NCBI RefSeq assembly: GCF_024323335.1
Contig: NC_066581.1
Coordinates: forward strand, 38,394,699-38,458,698
Reading direction: 5' to 3'
Length of the DNA stretch: 64,000 nucleotides
From: Lathyrus oleraceus
Taxonomy: Eukaryota; Streptophyta; Magnoliopsida; Fabales; Fabaceae
Translations under genes and position numbers: made by a program
Shown: positions 44,708-57,000 of the stretch, one piece after another
Layout of the letters: each line of letters begins with the position of its first letter
How positions within the stretch are numbered: position 1 is the stretch's first letter
The notes under the pieces: model-generated
Told to the model about the DNA's origin: nothing
Database searches by the model: none
Seen by the model: only the letters and a program-made list of their open reading frames with translations

Positions 44708-45875
44708 CCTTTTCAACCAATTTCATATACCTTACTGAGTCAGATAGAGGCTCTCCTTGATTGGATAATAGTTTGACACTTGCATCCATAGGAGTATCAA
44801 TTGGTTTAGCATTCAACAAACTCGTTTCTTCCAAAATATCCATAGAATATTTTCGCTGATAAATCACCAAACCATCTTTAGATTGAGCTACCTCAATACC
44901 CAAGAAATAACGGAGTTTACCAAGATCTTTTGTCTAAAATTAATTCGAGAGATGTTATTTTAACTGGAGTATACTCTATTGATCACTACTAGTTATGACA
45001 ATATCATCTACATAAACAATAAGGTAAATACACCATTGGACTGAGTGACAATAAAAAACAAAATGACCAGCTTCACTACAGACCATACCAAACTGTTGTA
45101 CTACAATGCTGAATTTGCCGAACCAAACTCTCGATGATTGCTTAAGATCATAAAGATACCTGTGTAACCTACACACCATATTCGATGACTCCCCATGAGC
45201 AACAAACCCAGGTGATTGCTCCATATATTCTTCCTCTTCAAGATCACCATGTCAAAAAGAATTTTTGATGTCAAGTTGATGATTAGACCAATGTCGAATA
45301 AATGCAATGGATAAAAGAAGTCTAACAGATGTCATCTTGGCTACAGGGGAGAAGGTATCACTATAATCCAATCCAAAAATTTGAGTATATCCTTTGGCTA
45401 CCAAACGAGCTTTAAATCGATCAATCTTACCATCTGAACCAACATTCACTGTATAAAGCCAACGACAACCTACTAAAGATTTCCCAAAGGGTAGAGGAAC
45501 CAGTTCCTAGGTACCACTGCTTTGAAGAGCACACATTTTATCAATCACTGATTGCCTCCACTCAGGGTGAGATAATGCTTCACCTAGAGTTTTAGGAATA
45601 GAAAGAAAAGATAAAGAGGACAAACAAGTCTACTGCAAAGGGGAAAGGTGATGATAACATAAATTAATATAATGTTAAGAAGGATTTTGTGTTTGACGTA
45701 TACCTTTTCGAAGGGAAATCGGAAGATCAGACTCAGGTTGCAGGATCAGATCTAGTGATGGCGGAGGCGTAAAAGGAGAGTCTGTAATGGCCTCAGGGAC
45801 AGGGAGGACATGCGTTGGGTAACGATGCTGATATGTTTGAAGTGGTCGAGGAATGGTGGTGATGGTGGTGGTGGT

Positions 45876-45914
<39 letters not shown>

Positions 45915-47345
45915 CAGGAGCCATAGACTGATGGGGGTTAATGGTAGGCGGGACTTTAATAACTGCTGAAAAAGCTACGAGAGTACTTTCTTGAATGAGT
46001 TCCGGAGTTACTTGACTGGACTCGAAATATGGAACAGACTCGAAAAAGGTAACATCGGTCGATATGAGGTATCGTTGTATAGTATGTGAATGACAACGAT
46101 ACACTTTTTGGGATCGATGATAACCAAGAAAGACACAATTTAGTGACCGAGCTGATAATTTGTTAAGACTAGGAGAGAGATTGAGTACAAAACACGTGGA
46201 CCCGAAGACTTGAGGAGGAATTATGTGAAGTGGGAAATTGGGGAAAATGATTGAATGAGGGATTTTATTGTTAAGGACAGATGAGAGTGTGTGATTTATA
46301 AGGTAACATGTCGTTAGCACATTATCCCCCAAAACCGAAGTGGAAAATTACCATGAAGAAGTATGGTCCGAGTGGTTTCTACGAGATGTCAATTTTCGCA
46401 TTCGGCTATCCCGTTTTGTTAAGATGTGTGAGGGTAAGATGTTTGATGGAGAATACCATTGTGTGACATAAAATTTTAAAATTATTGGGATAAATATTCA
46501 CAAGCATTGTCACTTCTTAAGGTACGGATATATACACCGAATTGAGTTCTTATTTCTTGATATAATTGTTCAAAAATAGAAAATAATTCATATATATTCT
46601 TCATTAAAAATAACCACGTGCAATGTAAAAAATCATCAATAAAGGTGGCAAAATACTTAGACTCAAGAGTAGAGACAGTACGCGAGGGACCCCAAACATC
46701 GGTGTGAACTAAAGCAAAAGGAGATGAAGCCCGTTTATTAACTCGATTGTGAAACTGACTACGAGTGTTTTTCCCTAACTGACACGACTCACAATGTAAT
46801 TTAGATACCTTCGATAAAGTTGGCACCAACTTATGTAGTTTGGAAAGACTGGAATGACCTAACCGAGCATGGATAATGAGTGGAGAATCTTTGGTCGAGC
46901 ATGTCTGCGATGACACTGAGAGGTAAAAAGGCCTTGAAACATTATTATAAGTGAAAGTGATACTACAATCAAGAGAACGAGTTAAACGACTGACTGAAAG
47001 TAAATTAAATGGAGAATTAGGTACATAAAGGACACAAGTAACAGAGAGAGAAGGTAGAATTTGAACAATATCAATCCCTTTAGGTCGGGTTTGAGAATCA
47101 TTGGCAGAAGTTATAGTAGGTAAGAAATCATATGTAGAGAGGGAATATAAAAGGATTTTACTACCGGTAACATGGTCAGGAGCACCAGAATCAAGGAACC
47201 AAGGTCCAAGAGTAGATGATTGAGAGAGACAAGCAGATGAATTACCAGTGTGTACTACCAAAGTAGTAGAATCTAAGTTCTGATAATTCTGATACCACTC
47301 TAGAAAACCATCGTAGTTTGGCGTAAAGTTATGAGGAGTAGCCAT
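44708..47345 (-). pseudogene. Copia protease-integrase-RT polyprotein, gag missing, frame broken
   Basis: The segment 46482-47345 (287 aa) begins close to the protease (FLDSGAPDHVT, about residue 50), followed by the GAG-pre-integrase motif HARLGH, a zinc pair (CESCQLGK), integrase HTDVWGP and RSDNACEY. After several stops, 45793-46332 encodes the integrase C-terminal part (TCYLINHTLSS, VFGSTCFV, CVFLGYHRSQKVYRC), ending in Pro and His runs from a G homopolymer on the plus strand. Then come RT pieces: [30 protein letters not shown], and YLYDLKQSSRVW with YVDDIVITSSD. The frame is cut at 44708 by the nested element. No gag domain exists upstream, so this copy was defective before or apart from the insertion. 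Confidence 0.85.
45876..45913. repeat. Homopolymer of 38 G
   Basis: An uninterrupted G run in the copia linker between integrase and RT, preceded by GGTGGTGATGGTGGTGGTGG. On the coding strand it is poly-C, giving a Pro run followed by a His run. Length may be affected by sequencing error. Confidence 0.9.
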
Positions 47346-47861
47346 AAGTATCTGAAGAGAGAAAATATCACGTGAACCGGGTAAAAAATGTTTTGTTCGA
47401 ACTAGATCATAATTTTCCGCAAGTGGAAAATAAAATATGAGACCAGATCAGAAACAGTTGCACTATGGAGAGTGGGGCGGTAAAAAAATTATCGGGATCG
47501 ACCGCCGAATATGCTGTCACATGCGGATCATGTGCTGGCACGCGAGGCCCGAGACGGAGGTGGCGCGTGCAGAGGTTTCTGCCGGTAAAAATGGGGAATG
47601 TCTGGATCGGAGGAGGCGCTTCTGTTGGTAGGGTTAGTTTGCTGGAAGGTCGTCGAGAACAATAGTGACGACTACGAACGATAGTGGTAATACGGTGGTG
47701 ACTGGAGAATTTTAAAATCTGATGGTGGAATGAGTCACAATAGTGTATGAAAGTAAAACTGGAGTTATGACACGGTTTGTCAAAAATTTATCACCGGAAG
47801 ACAGTGGGTTAATCAGATAAAGGACAGTGAAGGGTTGTCTCTCAGTAGGCTCTTGATACGA
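47346..47861 (-). other. Copia leader with possible primer site and splice-acceptor-like sequence
   Basis: Next to the LTR the minus strand reads TCGTATCAAGAGCCTACTG, similar to TGGTATCAGAGCC with one inserted base, so a weak tRNA-Met primer site. Just before the ORF is TTTTCTCTCTTCAG, which looks like a pyrimidine tract plus AG acceptor. There is no gag coding; plus-strand ORFs (47437-47665) are not supported. Confidence 0.5.
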
Positions 47862-48029
47862 TGTTGAAATACAAGATAATAAGAGACATTTGAATAAACC
47901 GTGTGTTTTGAAAACACTACGGAGACTTTATTATCTATAAAGAGATTGCAATTAATTACATGATATAATCGATATGAGACTATTCTATATACAAATATTC
48001 TTAACATTTTATATTTACAAATTTCAACA
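47862..48029 (-). repeat. Copia 5' LTR
   Basis: TGTTGAAATACAAGATAATA to ACAAATTTCAACA, 168 bp. The ends form a 9-base inverted repeat (TGTTGAAAT/ATTTCAACA). Confidence 0.82.
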
Positions 48030-49850
48030 CTATACATTCAAAATTTATTTTATATTCTCCAATCTAATATCAAAATACACTTGTTTGGATGAGCATTTCC
48101 ATAACTATTTTTACTTCTCAATGAATTTCTTAATGCGATTTTGTGAAGATAGAAAATTAAATTTTTTATGTAGATGGGTTTTAAGGTGATTTTGATATAG
48201 TAGACATCCAACCAAACATTAATATGTAAGACTGAATTTAAGTTTTAAATCATTTGATATTTGATATAGAAAAGACTTAAACTTTTTAATAAATTTATTT
48301 TGTATGAACCATAAAAAATCTTTTAAATTTATAAAATCGATCTATTTAAATAAAAATGAATAATTTTATTATTATTATATTGTATTTTTTGTGTTTTAAA
48401 TTAAAATATAAAAATATTGTTTAATTATCTTTAAAAAATTATGAAAATAAGTTTAAAAAAATCTTATTAACAATGTCACAAGTTGTTGTCATAACTTGTA
48501 TTAAATAAATAGTATCACAAAACTTATTCTAATAAATAAATTCGTTGAATTGTTTATTTACAAATATTTAAATAAAATAGACTTTTAACTAGGTTAATAG
48601 GTCAATCGGGTCTTTAAAAAATCTAGACTAGACCTAAAAATAGGTCTATAATAGATTATAGATCAGATTTATATTTTGAAATTTTTAACGGATCAGACTT
48701 AAATTTGACAAAACTTAATTCAATCCAAATTATTCTCAACTTTAAACGTGTCCATCCGCAGTTGAATAAACACTTATATTTGAGTTAACTATTTTTTTCC
48801 ATTTTGAAACATAGTTTTCCTAGGAAAGTAAAATATTATATGTCAAACTTTACAAATCAACATATATTGTTGAATCTCTTTTATTTAAAACTCTAAATAA
48901 ATAAATATTTAATATAAGTGGTTGGTCCAAGTGATAAAAGAAACTCATAAAGTACAGCTTTAAGTTACACTATATTTGATATTTGCCCTTGGTAGTATTA
49001 ATCTAATGTCAAAATTATTTTATCACTTGACTGAAATTGTTGAGTAAAAAAAGCTCAATTACTTTAGCTTTAATTTTTTAACATTGATTCTTTTAATCCC
49101 CTCACCAAGAGCTCAATTACAAACCTACTTTATACTAGCGTGGCTAAAGAGATACTCCGGTGCCACTAGCTTCTTAGCCCTTCTGTTTCGTTCTTTGCCA
49201 TTGGGAGTTCAACAAACTTACTTATCCAATCATATCATTACTGACTTACTCAATGGTTCTACTTCTCTCTCAGTGATGGTGTAATATATTGCATGTAGAA
49301 TTATGCCACTTATACAAATTTCATATGAAAACTAGTGATTCATCTAATTAAAAGAGTTGACAAACAATTAAAATAAAAGTTTGTTTCTTCAGAAGAATAT
49401 GAAATAATCAAATTCGGAAGGGCATCACAAATAATAAAAATTGACCGATAATAAAAATTTTAACAATTTACTTTGTTTAAGAAAGAGAGAGAAGAAACTA
49501 ACTGTGTTAGATTCAAAAGAAATGATGGTGGTGTGGTTGTCATCGAACGGCTGGTAACACAATACGGTGACTGACGCATGGAACACGAAGGTTAACGTGA
49601 AGAGTTAAAAAAGAAATAAATATGTGAAAACGTGTCGAGAAAAGAGATGCGAATTTTATATTGACATAGATACAATCTAATCAATATATTAAGTTAGAGA
49701 GTGTTGCACAAAAATAATGTGAAAACTTCACAAATAATTTTATAAAATTATAAAATGAAAATATAAAAAAGCTAAAGTATACTCTTACGAGAGTTGAACT
49801 AGGGCTATTTTCTTCACCACTCAAATATTGAGTGTTCAATATTTAGCAAG

Positions 49851-49898
<48 letters not shown>
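49851..49898. repeat. (AT)n microsatellite
   Basis: About 48 bases of alternating AT, interrupted once (ATATAATAT). Confidence 0.95.
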
Positions 49899-49903
<5 letters not shown>

Positions 49904-50072
49904 GATTATTTATTATAATTTTTTAACTCTCGATTTTGAAACCTCTTACCCCTGGCCGAGGCTAGTCGTGAATATAATATACTTAACTATGTTAGGATAG
50001 AATGAAGTATTCTTGGCCTATTATTGATTGAGAGTTGATGGTTATCCGTGTTCCAGCTCCGTTCTCATTTAA

Positions 50073-50085
50073 TAGTATCAGAGCA
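50073..50085 (+). promoter_or_regulatory. Possible decayed tRNA-Met primer site
   Basis: TAGTATCAGAGCA differs by one base from TGGTATCAGAGCA. The preceding sequence (CGTTCTCATTTAA) could be the end of an old LTR, but no partner LTR was found. Confidence 0.35.
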
Positions 50086-50223
50086 ATGCCTTGGAACTAT
50101 GACACCATAATTCATGTGAGTGACAAACCGATGTCTTGTATGAGTCAGACATGACCAATATCGCTGGAGCAGTGGGGTAACACAAAGTGGAAGAATATGT
50201 TAGACGATAGTCCTATATCTAGA

Positions 50224-50241
50224 GGGGGGGGGGGGGGGGGG
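50224..50241. repeat. Homopolymer of 18 G
   Basis: An uninterrupted run between TCTAGA and TTGAATAG inside the probable LTR. Confidence 0.9.
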
Positions 50242-50635
50242 TTGAATAGATCCCAAGTTAAAAATCTATTAGAAAATTTGACTTAGAAAAATTTATGGTG
50301 CGGAAGAATGTTTCAAATATTTACTAGATCAAAAATCGTCTAACCAAACCTACTATTGAATAACTCTGATATGCGTAAAGGTGACAATGGTATGATAATA
50401 ATCCAAAAGTTGATAAACAACACTTTAAACAACAAATTGAATACTCTACTATAGTAAATGTCCATCTTCAATGATAACAACACACAAAAAACTAATTGAA
50501 ACAATATCTCGAACACTTTGCGTGCGATCAACAAAGTTTGGATGTTTGTATAGTGTTTGTAGTTCTTAGAAATCCAATCACTACCAAATGGTATGTGATT
50601 ACAACAACAACACAAATTTCACAATGATTCAATAT

Positions 50636-50661
50636 ATAATATATATATATATATATTATAT

Positions 50662-50707
<46 letters not shown>

Positions 50708-50718
50708 ATATATATATA

Positions 50719-50757
<39 letters not shown>

Positions 50758-50767
50758 CGAGAGAGAG

Positions 50768-50815
<48 letters not shown>
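50636..50815. repeat. Compound (AT)n-(GA)n microsatellite
   Basis: (AT)n with two or three interruptions at about 50636-50718, then (GA)n with GAGGAG and GACGAG interruptions at about 50722-50815. Translations of this stretch (Tyr-Ile and Ser-Leu runs) are artefacts. Confidence 0.93.
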
Positions 50816-50820
<5 letters not shown>

Positions 50821-51031
50821 TACAAGGATTTGTATAGACAGATCCTCAATCGATCTCGTTATGAGTATGTTTGCCCTCAATTCAAATTCGAATTGAGATA
50901 TTAATATAATAAACCTTACTTTACAAATGTATGAATACAAGAGATGAGAAATCAAATCCCACAAACTCTAAGTTTTGTTCTTGACTCTAGCACCTCCAAA
51001 ATCCTTGATCAGTCTTGATCAAGTACCTAAC

Positions 51032-51240
51032 CATGCCGCTTCAATTCACCTGTTGTTGCTACTTCCTTACAAGGAACCCCTTGTCCCATGCCTTTCACCC
51101 GGCTGGATTAATCTCAAGCGCATGATCATGTAACCAACAATGCCGCTTCAATTCACCTGTTGTTGCTACTTCCTTGCACGACCTCCTTATCTCAAGGCTC
51201 TCACCTGGTTGAATTAATCCCAAGTGCACACTTATTGAAC
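51032..51240. repeat. Imperfect tandem duplication, about 110 bp
   Basis: ATGCCGCTTCAATTCACCTG followed by TTGTTGCTACTTCCTT occurs at about 51033 and 51139. The rest of each unit (CTTTCACCCGGCTGGATTAAT versus CTCTCACCTGGTTGAATTAAT) is similar. A weaker third unit reaches about 51330. Confidence 0.8.
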
Positions 51241-51709
51241 CCAAGATTTGTCAAGATGATCCACCGTTTCACGCCACTCCCTTGCCGACACGCCTAGTCT
51301 CAAGGCTTTCACTCGATCGGATCCGAATTGCACAATCTTGTCAAAAACCTTCAAACCCTAAAGTTATTGAAGGAAAAGCCCAACTCGGTTTTCTTATTTG
51401 AATCCTTCAAAGATCTCAACCCAATATTCTTGGTACAACAAACCTAATTTGACGTTATCGATCCTAATCTAGATGGCACCCAATCAAAAAATGATTACGT
51501 GTAGTTTGATTGTATGTATGCATAGATTGAATTGAAGATGATGAGATACTTTGAAATCCTGGATTCATGTAGCTTTTACTCACTCTAGAAACATTACTAG
51601 AGAATGATGCATGTATGAAGTATATATATGCATGTGTAAGTGGAAAACATAAGGAACACAAGAAACTTTGAGAAAAATATGAAAGTATGCAAAAATCTCT
51701 CGTATAGGT

Positions 51710-52050
51710 CAACCTGTTGAAGTCATGTGTCGACCTGTCAAGGTTATGCGCATCCTATGAATCCACCTGTAGAGTTATTACATGAAAACATAAGCTACAA
51801 GATATAACACTGCAATACATGTGCCGACCTGAAAAACGTATGTGCCGACCTGTAAAGGTCATGTGCCAGCCTATGCAATCATCACATAAAACAAGCTTTA
51901 ATACTGCAGCACATATGCCAACCTAAAAAACGTATGTGTCGACTTGTAAAGGTCATGTTCCAACTTATGCGGTAAGCACATAAAATAAGATTTAAAAATG
52001 AAGACATGTGTCGACTTGAAAATCATATGTGCAGACCTATGCAGTCAACA
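51710..52050. repeat. About 93-bp tandem repeats
   Basis: ACATGTGCCGACCTGAAAAA-type words recur at about 51818, 51911 and 52004 (steps of about 93), each followed by GTATGTG.CGAC.TGTAAAGG. A diverged first unit lies at about 51725. Confidence 0.75.
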
Positions 52051-52277
52051 CATAGGTTATTTTGCCCATAAAAACCAGATTTTGATGTATGAAACCCTTT
52101 CTAAATCATTTTTAATGCATGAAACCTTTTTTAAATTGTTTCAAAATACTTTTATGCATCCTAATGCTAATATGCACATAGAGAATAGGAGGATACCACC
52201 CCAATATACATAAACGCTAAAGTATCCTAGTTTTGACATCATACAGAACACTTATAACGGAACTTAACGGAAGATGC

Positions 52278-52689
52278 ACTCACATACTCCCCCTTTTTGA
52301 TGATGGAAAAACTTGAGACGACGCATTAGTAATGAATAGCTCCTTCCCATGAATATATGCATCCAAAAACTTCTTCTGGCTTTCCTCCTCCTTTGACAAC
52401 ATCAAAAAGAAACAAATCAATTCATGAGAAGTATCTTAAATCACGCATAAACGCATATAAAACACACATAGGCGAATTGCAAAGATACGAGAATCAATAC
52501 GATATCACTCACATATAATGTTTTTCATATTGAATAAGAATGCCTAAACATAAATACAAGTAAATAAAGCAACAATAGAACATAATTGATGCATCAAATG
52601 CCAAATAATAAACAAAATACAAACATGAATAATGAAGAATACAAAGTGAACACAAAACTCTTGAGATGATACAAAAGCGACACGATTAC
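52278..52689 (-). other. Remnant interior next to the probable Sirevirus LTR
   Basis: Starts with the purine tract (minus AAAAAGGGGGAGTA) and CATCAAAAAG-type phrases. No coding. Ends where gypsy gag similarity begins, so two elements are joined here. Confidence 0.4.
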
Positions 52690-53785
52690 GTGACATATGT
52701 CTTTGTCAATGTAGGATGCCATATTCCTACAATACATAATAACATGGCTTCTGGGATAACTCAAACCCTTGCATTTCGGTAAGTCTGGCACTTTAAACTT
52801 ATGGGGAAGTACCACATTAGGAACCAAGCATAAATCCTTAACATCCATATCGTAAGCGGAGAAACCCTCAATGACTCTTATTCTTTCATATAATAACTGG
52901 TAGTCTACCTGTCTGTTCTAATATGTACCAAGAGCAATCTGACTGGTAGGCTAAAGATTAGTCTGATGATTGGGGAGTTGAACACTTTGAGAAGTTTCCC
53001 GAGCAAGGACTGGAGGAGAAGCAAACTAGGGATATACCTGAGGAGGATATACCATTCCCAGATTAACTATCTCACAAGAAGTCTGACCATACTGACCCCC
53101 ATATGAAGCATAGGGTATCGCATGATAAACAAGTGGAGGTGCAACAACAGAAGATGCCCTAGGATAAGGAGAAGGTATCTGAACACCTTAATTCAAATTC
53201 TAGCCAGTAGGTTGAGCAGCCTGAGGAGGAACATGAAAATGAAGTCGAGAACCTATGTATTCATCTTCGTTATCATCATAAGTTTCAAAAGTAACTAGCA
53301 CAGAAGTCTGAAGAGCATGTCCCTGGTTAATCTCATGGTTGGCAGCACCAACCATCTAAGGAGAGTAAGTGGTCATGTCCCAAGGATGGGCAAAAAAGTT
53401 CTCATTGGTAGGAGGCATAACAAAAGGTTGATATGGCTTAAAATCATTCCTATTAGCAAATTAAGGAGTAAAGTTTGGAGGCAAACCCTAAGGATAGGTA
53501 GCAGTATGCCTGCTAGGACCAGGCTGACAGATGGGCTATCTTATCACAGGTTGAATCACAGTATTAACAACAGTAACATTAGTAGTGGTAACAACAACAG
53601 TAGCATCAGTAACCACAACAGTAGCAGGATTAACATAAGTGGTAGAGGTAGTATCCTTATGTGCTTGAAGGTACTCCATTATAGTGTTCATATTACCTTG
53701 GAAAAGATCCATCTTGCCTTAGAATTGGGCCAGGATTTCCCTATATGAAGCATTTTCCTATTCCATATCTTCCATAATTCTTGAT
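52690..53785 (-). pseudogene. Decayed Tat-lineage gag
   Basis: Minus-strand reading gives, from about 53780: MEDME, stop, ENASYREILAQF, stop, GKMDLFQGNMNTIMEYLQ, then a Thr/Val-rich linker. Further down the segment has DLCLVPNVVLPHKFKVPDL and YPRSHVIMYCRNMASY. The last two align with GLVSDVVIPRKFKIPTF and CPQMHLRAYVRKIQPY of the Ogre gag at 17845-20487. At least two of the stops sit where Gln is expected. It is truncated at about 52690, and frameshifts are likely in between. Capsid protein of a related Ty3/gypsy family, no longer functional. Confidence 0.65.
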
Positions 53786-54612
53786 TTATTAGCTCTTGTG
53801 AAGTACTGGTGTCGAAGAGTCGTCGTCTTTTTGGATGAGAAAAGGACAAGGTGAGCTTTTTTTGGTTGATAGGCATGAGATGCAAATGAATGAATGTAGG
53901 GGATGGAATGCAAATAATTATGCAACATCCATAGATTCAAAGCATTGATGATGCAATAACTCAGGTTCAAAACTCCATCATATATACAGTGATGCAAAAA
54001 TGACATACAATAATAAAGATAAATGCCCCAACAAAACAGTTTGGCAAACTGCAAAGTCTTCATGATATTCCGGATAATTTGTCCATACTTCTCGACGTAG
54101 GTTCAAAAGTACGACGTCTCACGAGAATAAAGGTATGTATAGTCTATGGTTTCCTGCAGAAAAACCCATATCTCCCTCACATGCGTGTATTATCCATCAA
54201 AGGCGATCCTAAAAAGTTTCCTAGAGTCAATGACCTATTTTGAGACACCATTGCTTGAGATGACTGACTCATCGGACAATGATGCTCTCAAAAGGATCTA
54301 CTTTAGGCATGACGTCTCGTGTCAACCATAATCGAGGAATAACTCCAAGGAGGTCAAAACTCGACTCTAGTCATATTAATATCTTGTGTTTATGCTCAAG
54401 CTCGGGTATAGAGATTCTCTCTCATGTCACATCATCCCAACCTAACAGAGAGCATATAGCAGATATCCAACATATAATGAATATTTAAAGCTATAAAGAA
54501 TGCGATAAATAACCTAAAGATAGAGCGATTAAAGCATAAAGATAAACACCTAAAGCAAGCAAAAAAAATCAATCAAAATTAGACTAAGCTCCTTTTAGCA
54601 ACTAGGTTGCAG
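53786..54612 (-). other. Leader of the decayed Tat element
   Basis: Region between gag and the primer site. No ORF with a recognisable domain on either strand. Confidence 0.45.
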
Positions 54613-54630
54613 TCCCCAGCAGAGTCGCTA
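54613..54630 (-). promoter_or_regulatory. tRNA-Arg primer binding site of the decayed Tat element
   Basis: The minus strand reads TAGCGACTCTGCTGGGGA, one base different from the Ogre primer site at 22717-22734. It sits two bases from the start of the LTR-like sequence at 54633 (TGAAGCTAGCGG). Confidence 0.8.
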
Positions 54631-54632
54631 GC

Positions 54633-56400
54633 TGAAGCTAGCGGAAATATACTCAAACGCATCGCACGCTAGAAGGTACAACTGAGTCGCTATTAAACTT
54701 TATTTATTCCCAAAGGAAAGGGAAAACATCGATAAAACTTGGGGAAGAGAAATGGGTAAGGAAGTCGGTTATGCAAGAGGAATGTATTAGCACCTTTCAC
54801 ATTCGTTATACTCAATGGGAACCATTTTAATTGTTCTTGCTCAAATGGGTGTGATATCTGAAGATTACTCGCAAAAAGATAAAGGGAAAAGGAGAAGAAT
54901 AAACAAAGTGCTCAGAGAGGATTAGGGTCCTCATGCCTACATATCCTTATAGTGAAATAAGGAATTCATAGCTCCGTAGTTCATAGAACTAAAGGTGGGA
55001 GATGAAAGAAAAGTGATAAAGGTATGGTTTGAACCAAAAAATATTTTTGTTTGAACCCATGAAGGGATGAAATCTGAAGCAGAGATTAAAGGTGGCATGA
55101 ACCAATATGTGGTGGGGCCAAGGCACGAACCACTATATGGTGGAGCCAAAAACAAAGAGAATTAAATGTTTAGTAACAAGGCAAACATCTCTCGATTCAA
55201 AGTCAGACACTAGATAGAGCTCAAAGAAATAGTGTATTTGACTCAAAGAGAAAGTATATCAGATGAGGTGAATGAAAGTAGAAGATATTAAATAGAGATA
55301 GTGAATAGGGAATGATGATAAGTGAATGATAGGAGAACAGGAAAGAATAAATAAATGTGCTCGCAGAGGATTCGAATCATCGTGCTTACGTATTCTCACT
55401 ATGCAATGAGAAAGTTAGAGCTCTGAAGTTCGTGGACCTAATGTGAAACAAAGAAATAAATAGATTTGATTGGGTTGCCAAAAGGCAAATCAAATTGCTT
55501 GAATAGCAAGAGTGTGGCATTAACAAATAATGGTAATTAACCCAAGGTGATAAAAGAGAAAATGTTGTGTGAATAGTGAAAACATGGTATGAACCAAGAA
55601 TATTACCAGAGTTTGTGACTCTAAAAGGTAGGGAAAGATGTTTGCCAAGGTTTGTAACCCTACAAGGAAGAATGAGAGATAGCCAGAGTCTGCAATTCTA
55701 TAGGGTATAAAATAGGTGACTACTAGAGTCTGCAACTCTATAGGGTGAAGGAAAGGTAGCGAGAGTCTGTAACTCTACAAGGTTGAGTGCAAGGATGCTT
55801 GTCAGGGTCTACAACTCTACAAAGGCAAGAAACATATTTCCAAAGTTTGTAACTCTAAAGGGTTAGATGCATAGGTGTGCCATATTCTGCAACTATACAA
55901 GGCAGAAAGAAATGATTTCCAAAGTATGTAACTCTATAAGGCAAGGAGAGGTTGTACCTGAGTTTGTAACTCTATCGAGCATAAATAAATTTCCAGAGTC
56001 TGCAACCCTATAGGGAAATAAAAAACATTGTCAGAGTCTGTGACTCTACAAGGCAAGAGCGCAAAGATGTGTCATAGCCTGTAACTAGACAAGGCAGAAA
56101 AATATGAATGCCAGAGTCTGTAAGTCTGTAAGGAAGAATGAATGGATGCCAAACTCTGTAATTACGTAGGCAGGATGAAATGGGGCTTTGCCAAAGTCTT
56201 TAACTGTATAGGAAAAAAGAAAAGTTGCTAGAGTCTGTAACTCTATAGGGATAGAATGCCAAAGTCTATAAATGTATGGGCAATGAAAGGAGGACGTCAA
56301 AGTATGTAACTATAGGCAATGCATGAGGCAATAAGAAAGGGATGCCAAAGTCTATAATTTTAGGCAATGCATGAGGCAATTGATTAGGAAATGGGTGTGT
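54633..56400 (-). mobile_element. LTR of the decayed Tat element (outer limit uncertain)
   Basis: Begins TGAAGCTAGCGG next to the primer site and contains the family motif (CTGAGTCGCTATTAAACTTTATTTATTCCC) with GGTGTATTAGCACC-like text at about 54780-54800, as in the Ogre LTRs. The middle holds a long tandem array. I could not find its outer end (expected ...ACA), which lies somewhere between 56360 and 57000. Confidence 0.55.
55590..56360. repeat. Tandem array around AGAGTCTGTAACTCTATAGGG
   Basis: More than ten degenerate units of about 40-65 bp, each with (C)CAGAGTCTG.AACTCTA.A.GG followed by a purine-rich spacer. The core is partly palindromic (AGAGT...ACTCT), so each unit can form a small stem-loop. 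Confidence 0.8.
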
Positions 56401-57000
56401 GACCCTGAGGTAATGATCCCAAAAGATGTATGGACACCAAGGAGAGGAGTATGGTCGGTGATCCAAAGAGGAAAGAGTGATTAATGCTTGAACAAGACCC
56501 TGTCAATTACTTGATTTGACTTGCACTAAAGTCTATAAATGAAAGAGAATGCTTTAAATAGCTAGGGCATATGCCTATACGTAAAGTCACTTTAGACAAG
56601 GGTAGGAGAAACTTCATCTCATCATTCTTCGTTACTTAAGGCTAATGGCGTGCAACTTGAATCAAGATTGACAAGTTATGACCTTTGTTGTGTTGAGAAG
56701 TAGTCCACTATGTTTGCTATGTGAACGCCTTCAATTTGTTTGAGAGTGGTGGTCTTCTGTTTAAATTCGAGGTTACGATGGCGTCATCACCGGGGATAGC
56801 CGCTTCCAGCCATGGAGTCGGCGCAACTTGTTTTCTTCCCGATAGGTCACGGCCTCGTGAAGAAGACGAAGGAAGTGAGCCTTTGGCTCCTTCTTTGTTT
56901 GTATTACCTTGGGCCTCCCAGTTAGGCCCTATCCAATGATTCTGTTGCAATACACTCCCTCCATGGCCTTCTGTACCCCCTGGTTGGGCCTGAACAACTT
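56401..57000. other. Unassigned stretch
   Basis: Contains overlapping open frames on both strands (56717-56950 minus, 56721-56939 plus) with no recognisable domain, and repeated GGGCCT..AGGCCC words. Probably part of LTR sequence; nothing more can be supported. Confidence 0.3.

Larger units (their letters stand above)
36389..48029 (-). mobile_element. Copia LTR retrotransposon split by a Sirevirus-like element
   Basis: Short LTRs: 36389-36557 (left, 3') and 47862-48029 (right, 5', 168 bp), both starting TGTTGAAATACAAGA; the right one ends ATTTCAACA. On the minus strand the order is protease, integrase, RT, RNase H, which is the copia order. Without the nested insertion (37215-44707) it is about 4.1 kb, short for copia because gag is missing. 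A purine tract (TTGAGGGAGAA, minus) adjoins the left LTR. Target duplications are not recognisable (ATGAT versus CTATA). The polyprotein is broken by stops and frameshifts. Confidence 0.85.
48030..50198. other. AT-rich region without recognised gene
   Basis: Long T/A-rich stretches; the ORF at 49084-49284 has no domain. Includes an (AT)n run at 49851-49898 and a primer-site-like word at 50073-50085. Otherwise I see nothing definable. Confidence 0.5.
50199..52277 (-). mobile_element. Probable Sirevirus-type LTR, about 2.1 kb, unpaired
   Basis: Starts TGTTAGACGATAGTCC and ends GATGCACTCACA, followed by TACTCCCCCTTTTTGATGATGG, which on the minus strand is a purine tract joining the LTR. The phrase CTATATCTAGAGGGGGG..GTTGAATAGAT is of the kind found in legume Sirevirus LTRs. 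It holds a G run, AT and GA microsatellites and two sets of tandem repeats. No second copy lies in the window, so the boundaries rest on TG...CA and the purine tract only. Confidence 0.5.

Noticed and set aside
50619..50964. ORFs with long Ser-Leu and Tyr-Ile runs
   Set aside because: Translations of the (GA)n and (AT)n microsatellites.
56717..56950. Overlapping ORFs on both strands with a fairly normal amino-acid mix
   Set aside because: No domain recognised, no start context or conservation evidence, and the surroundings are LTR-like.
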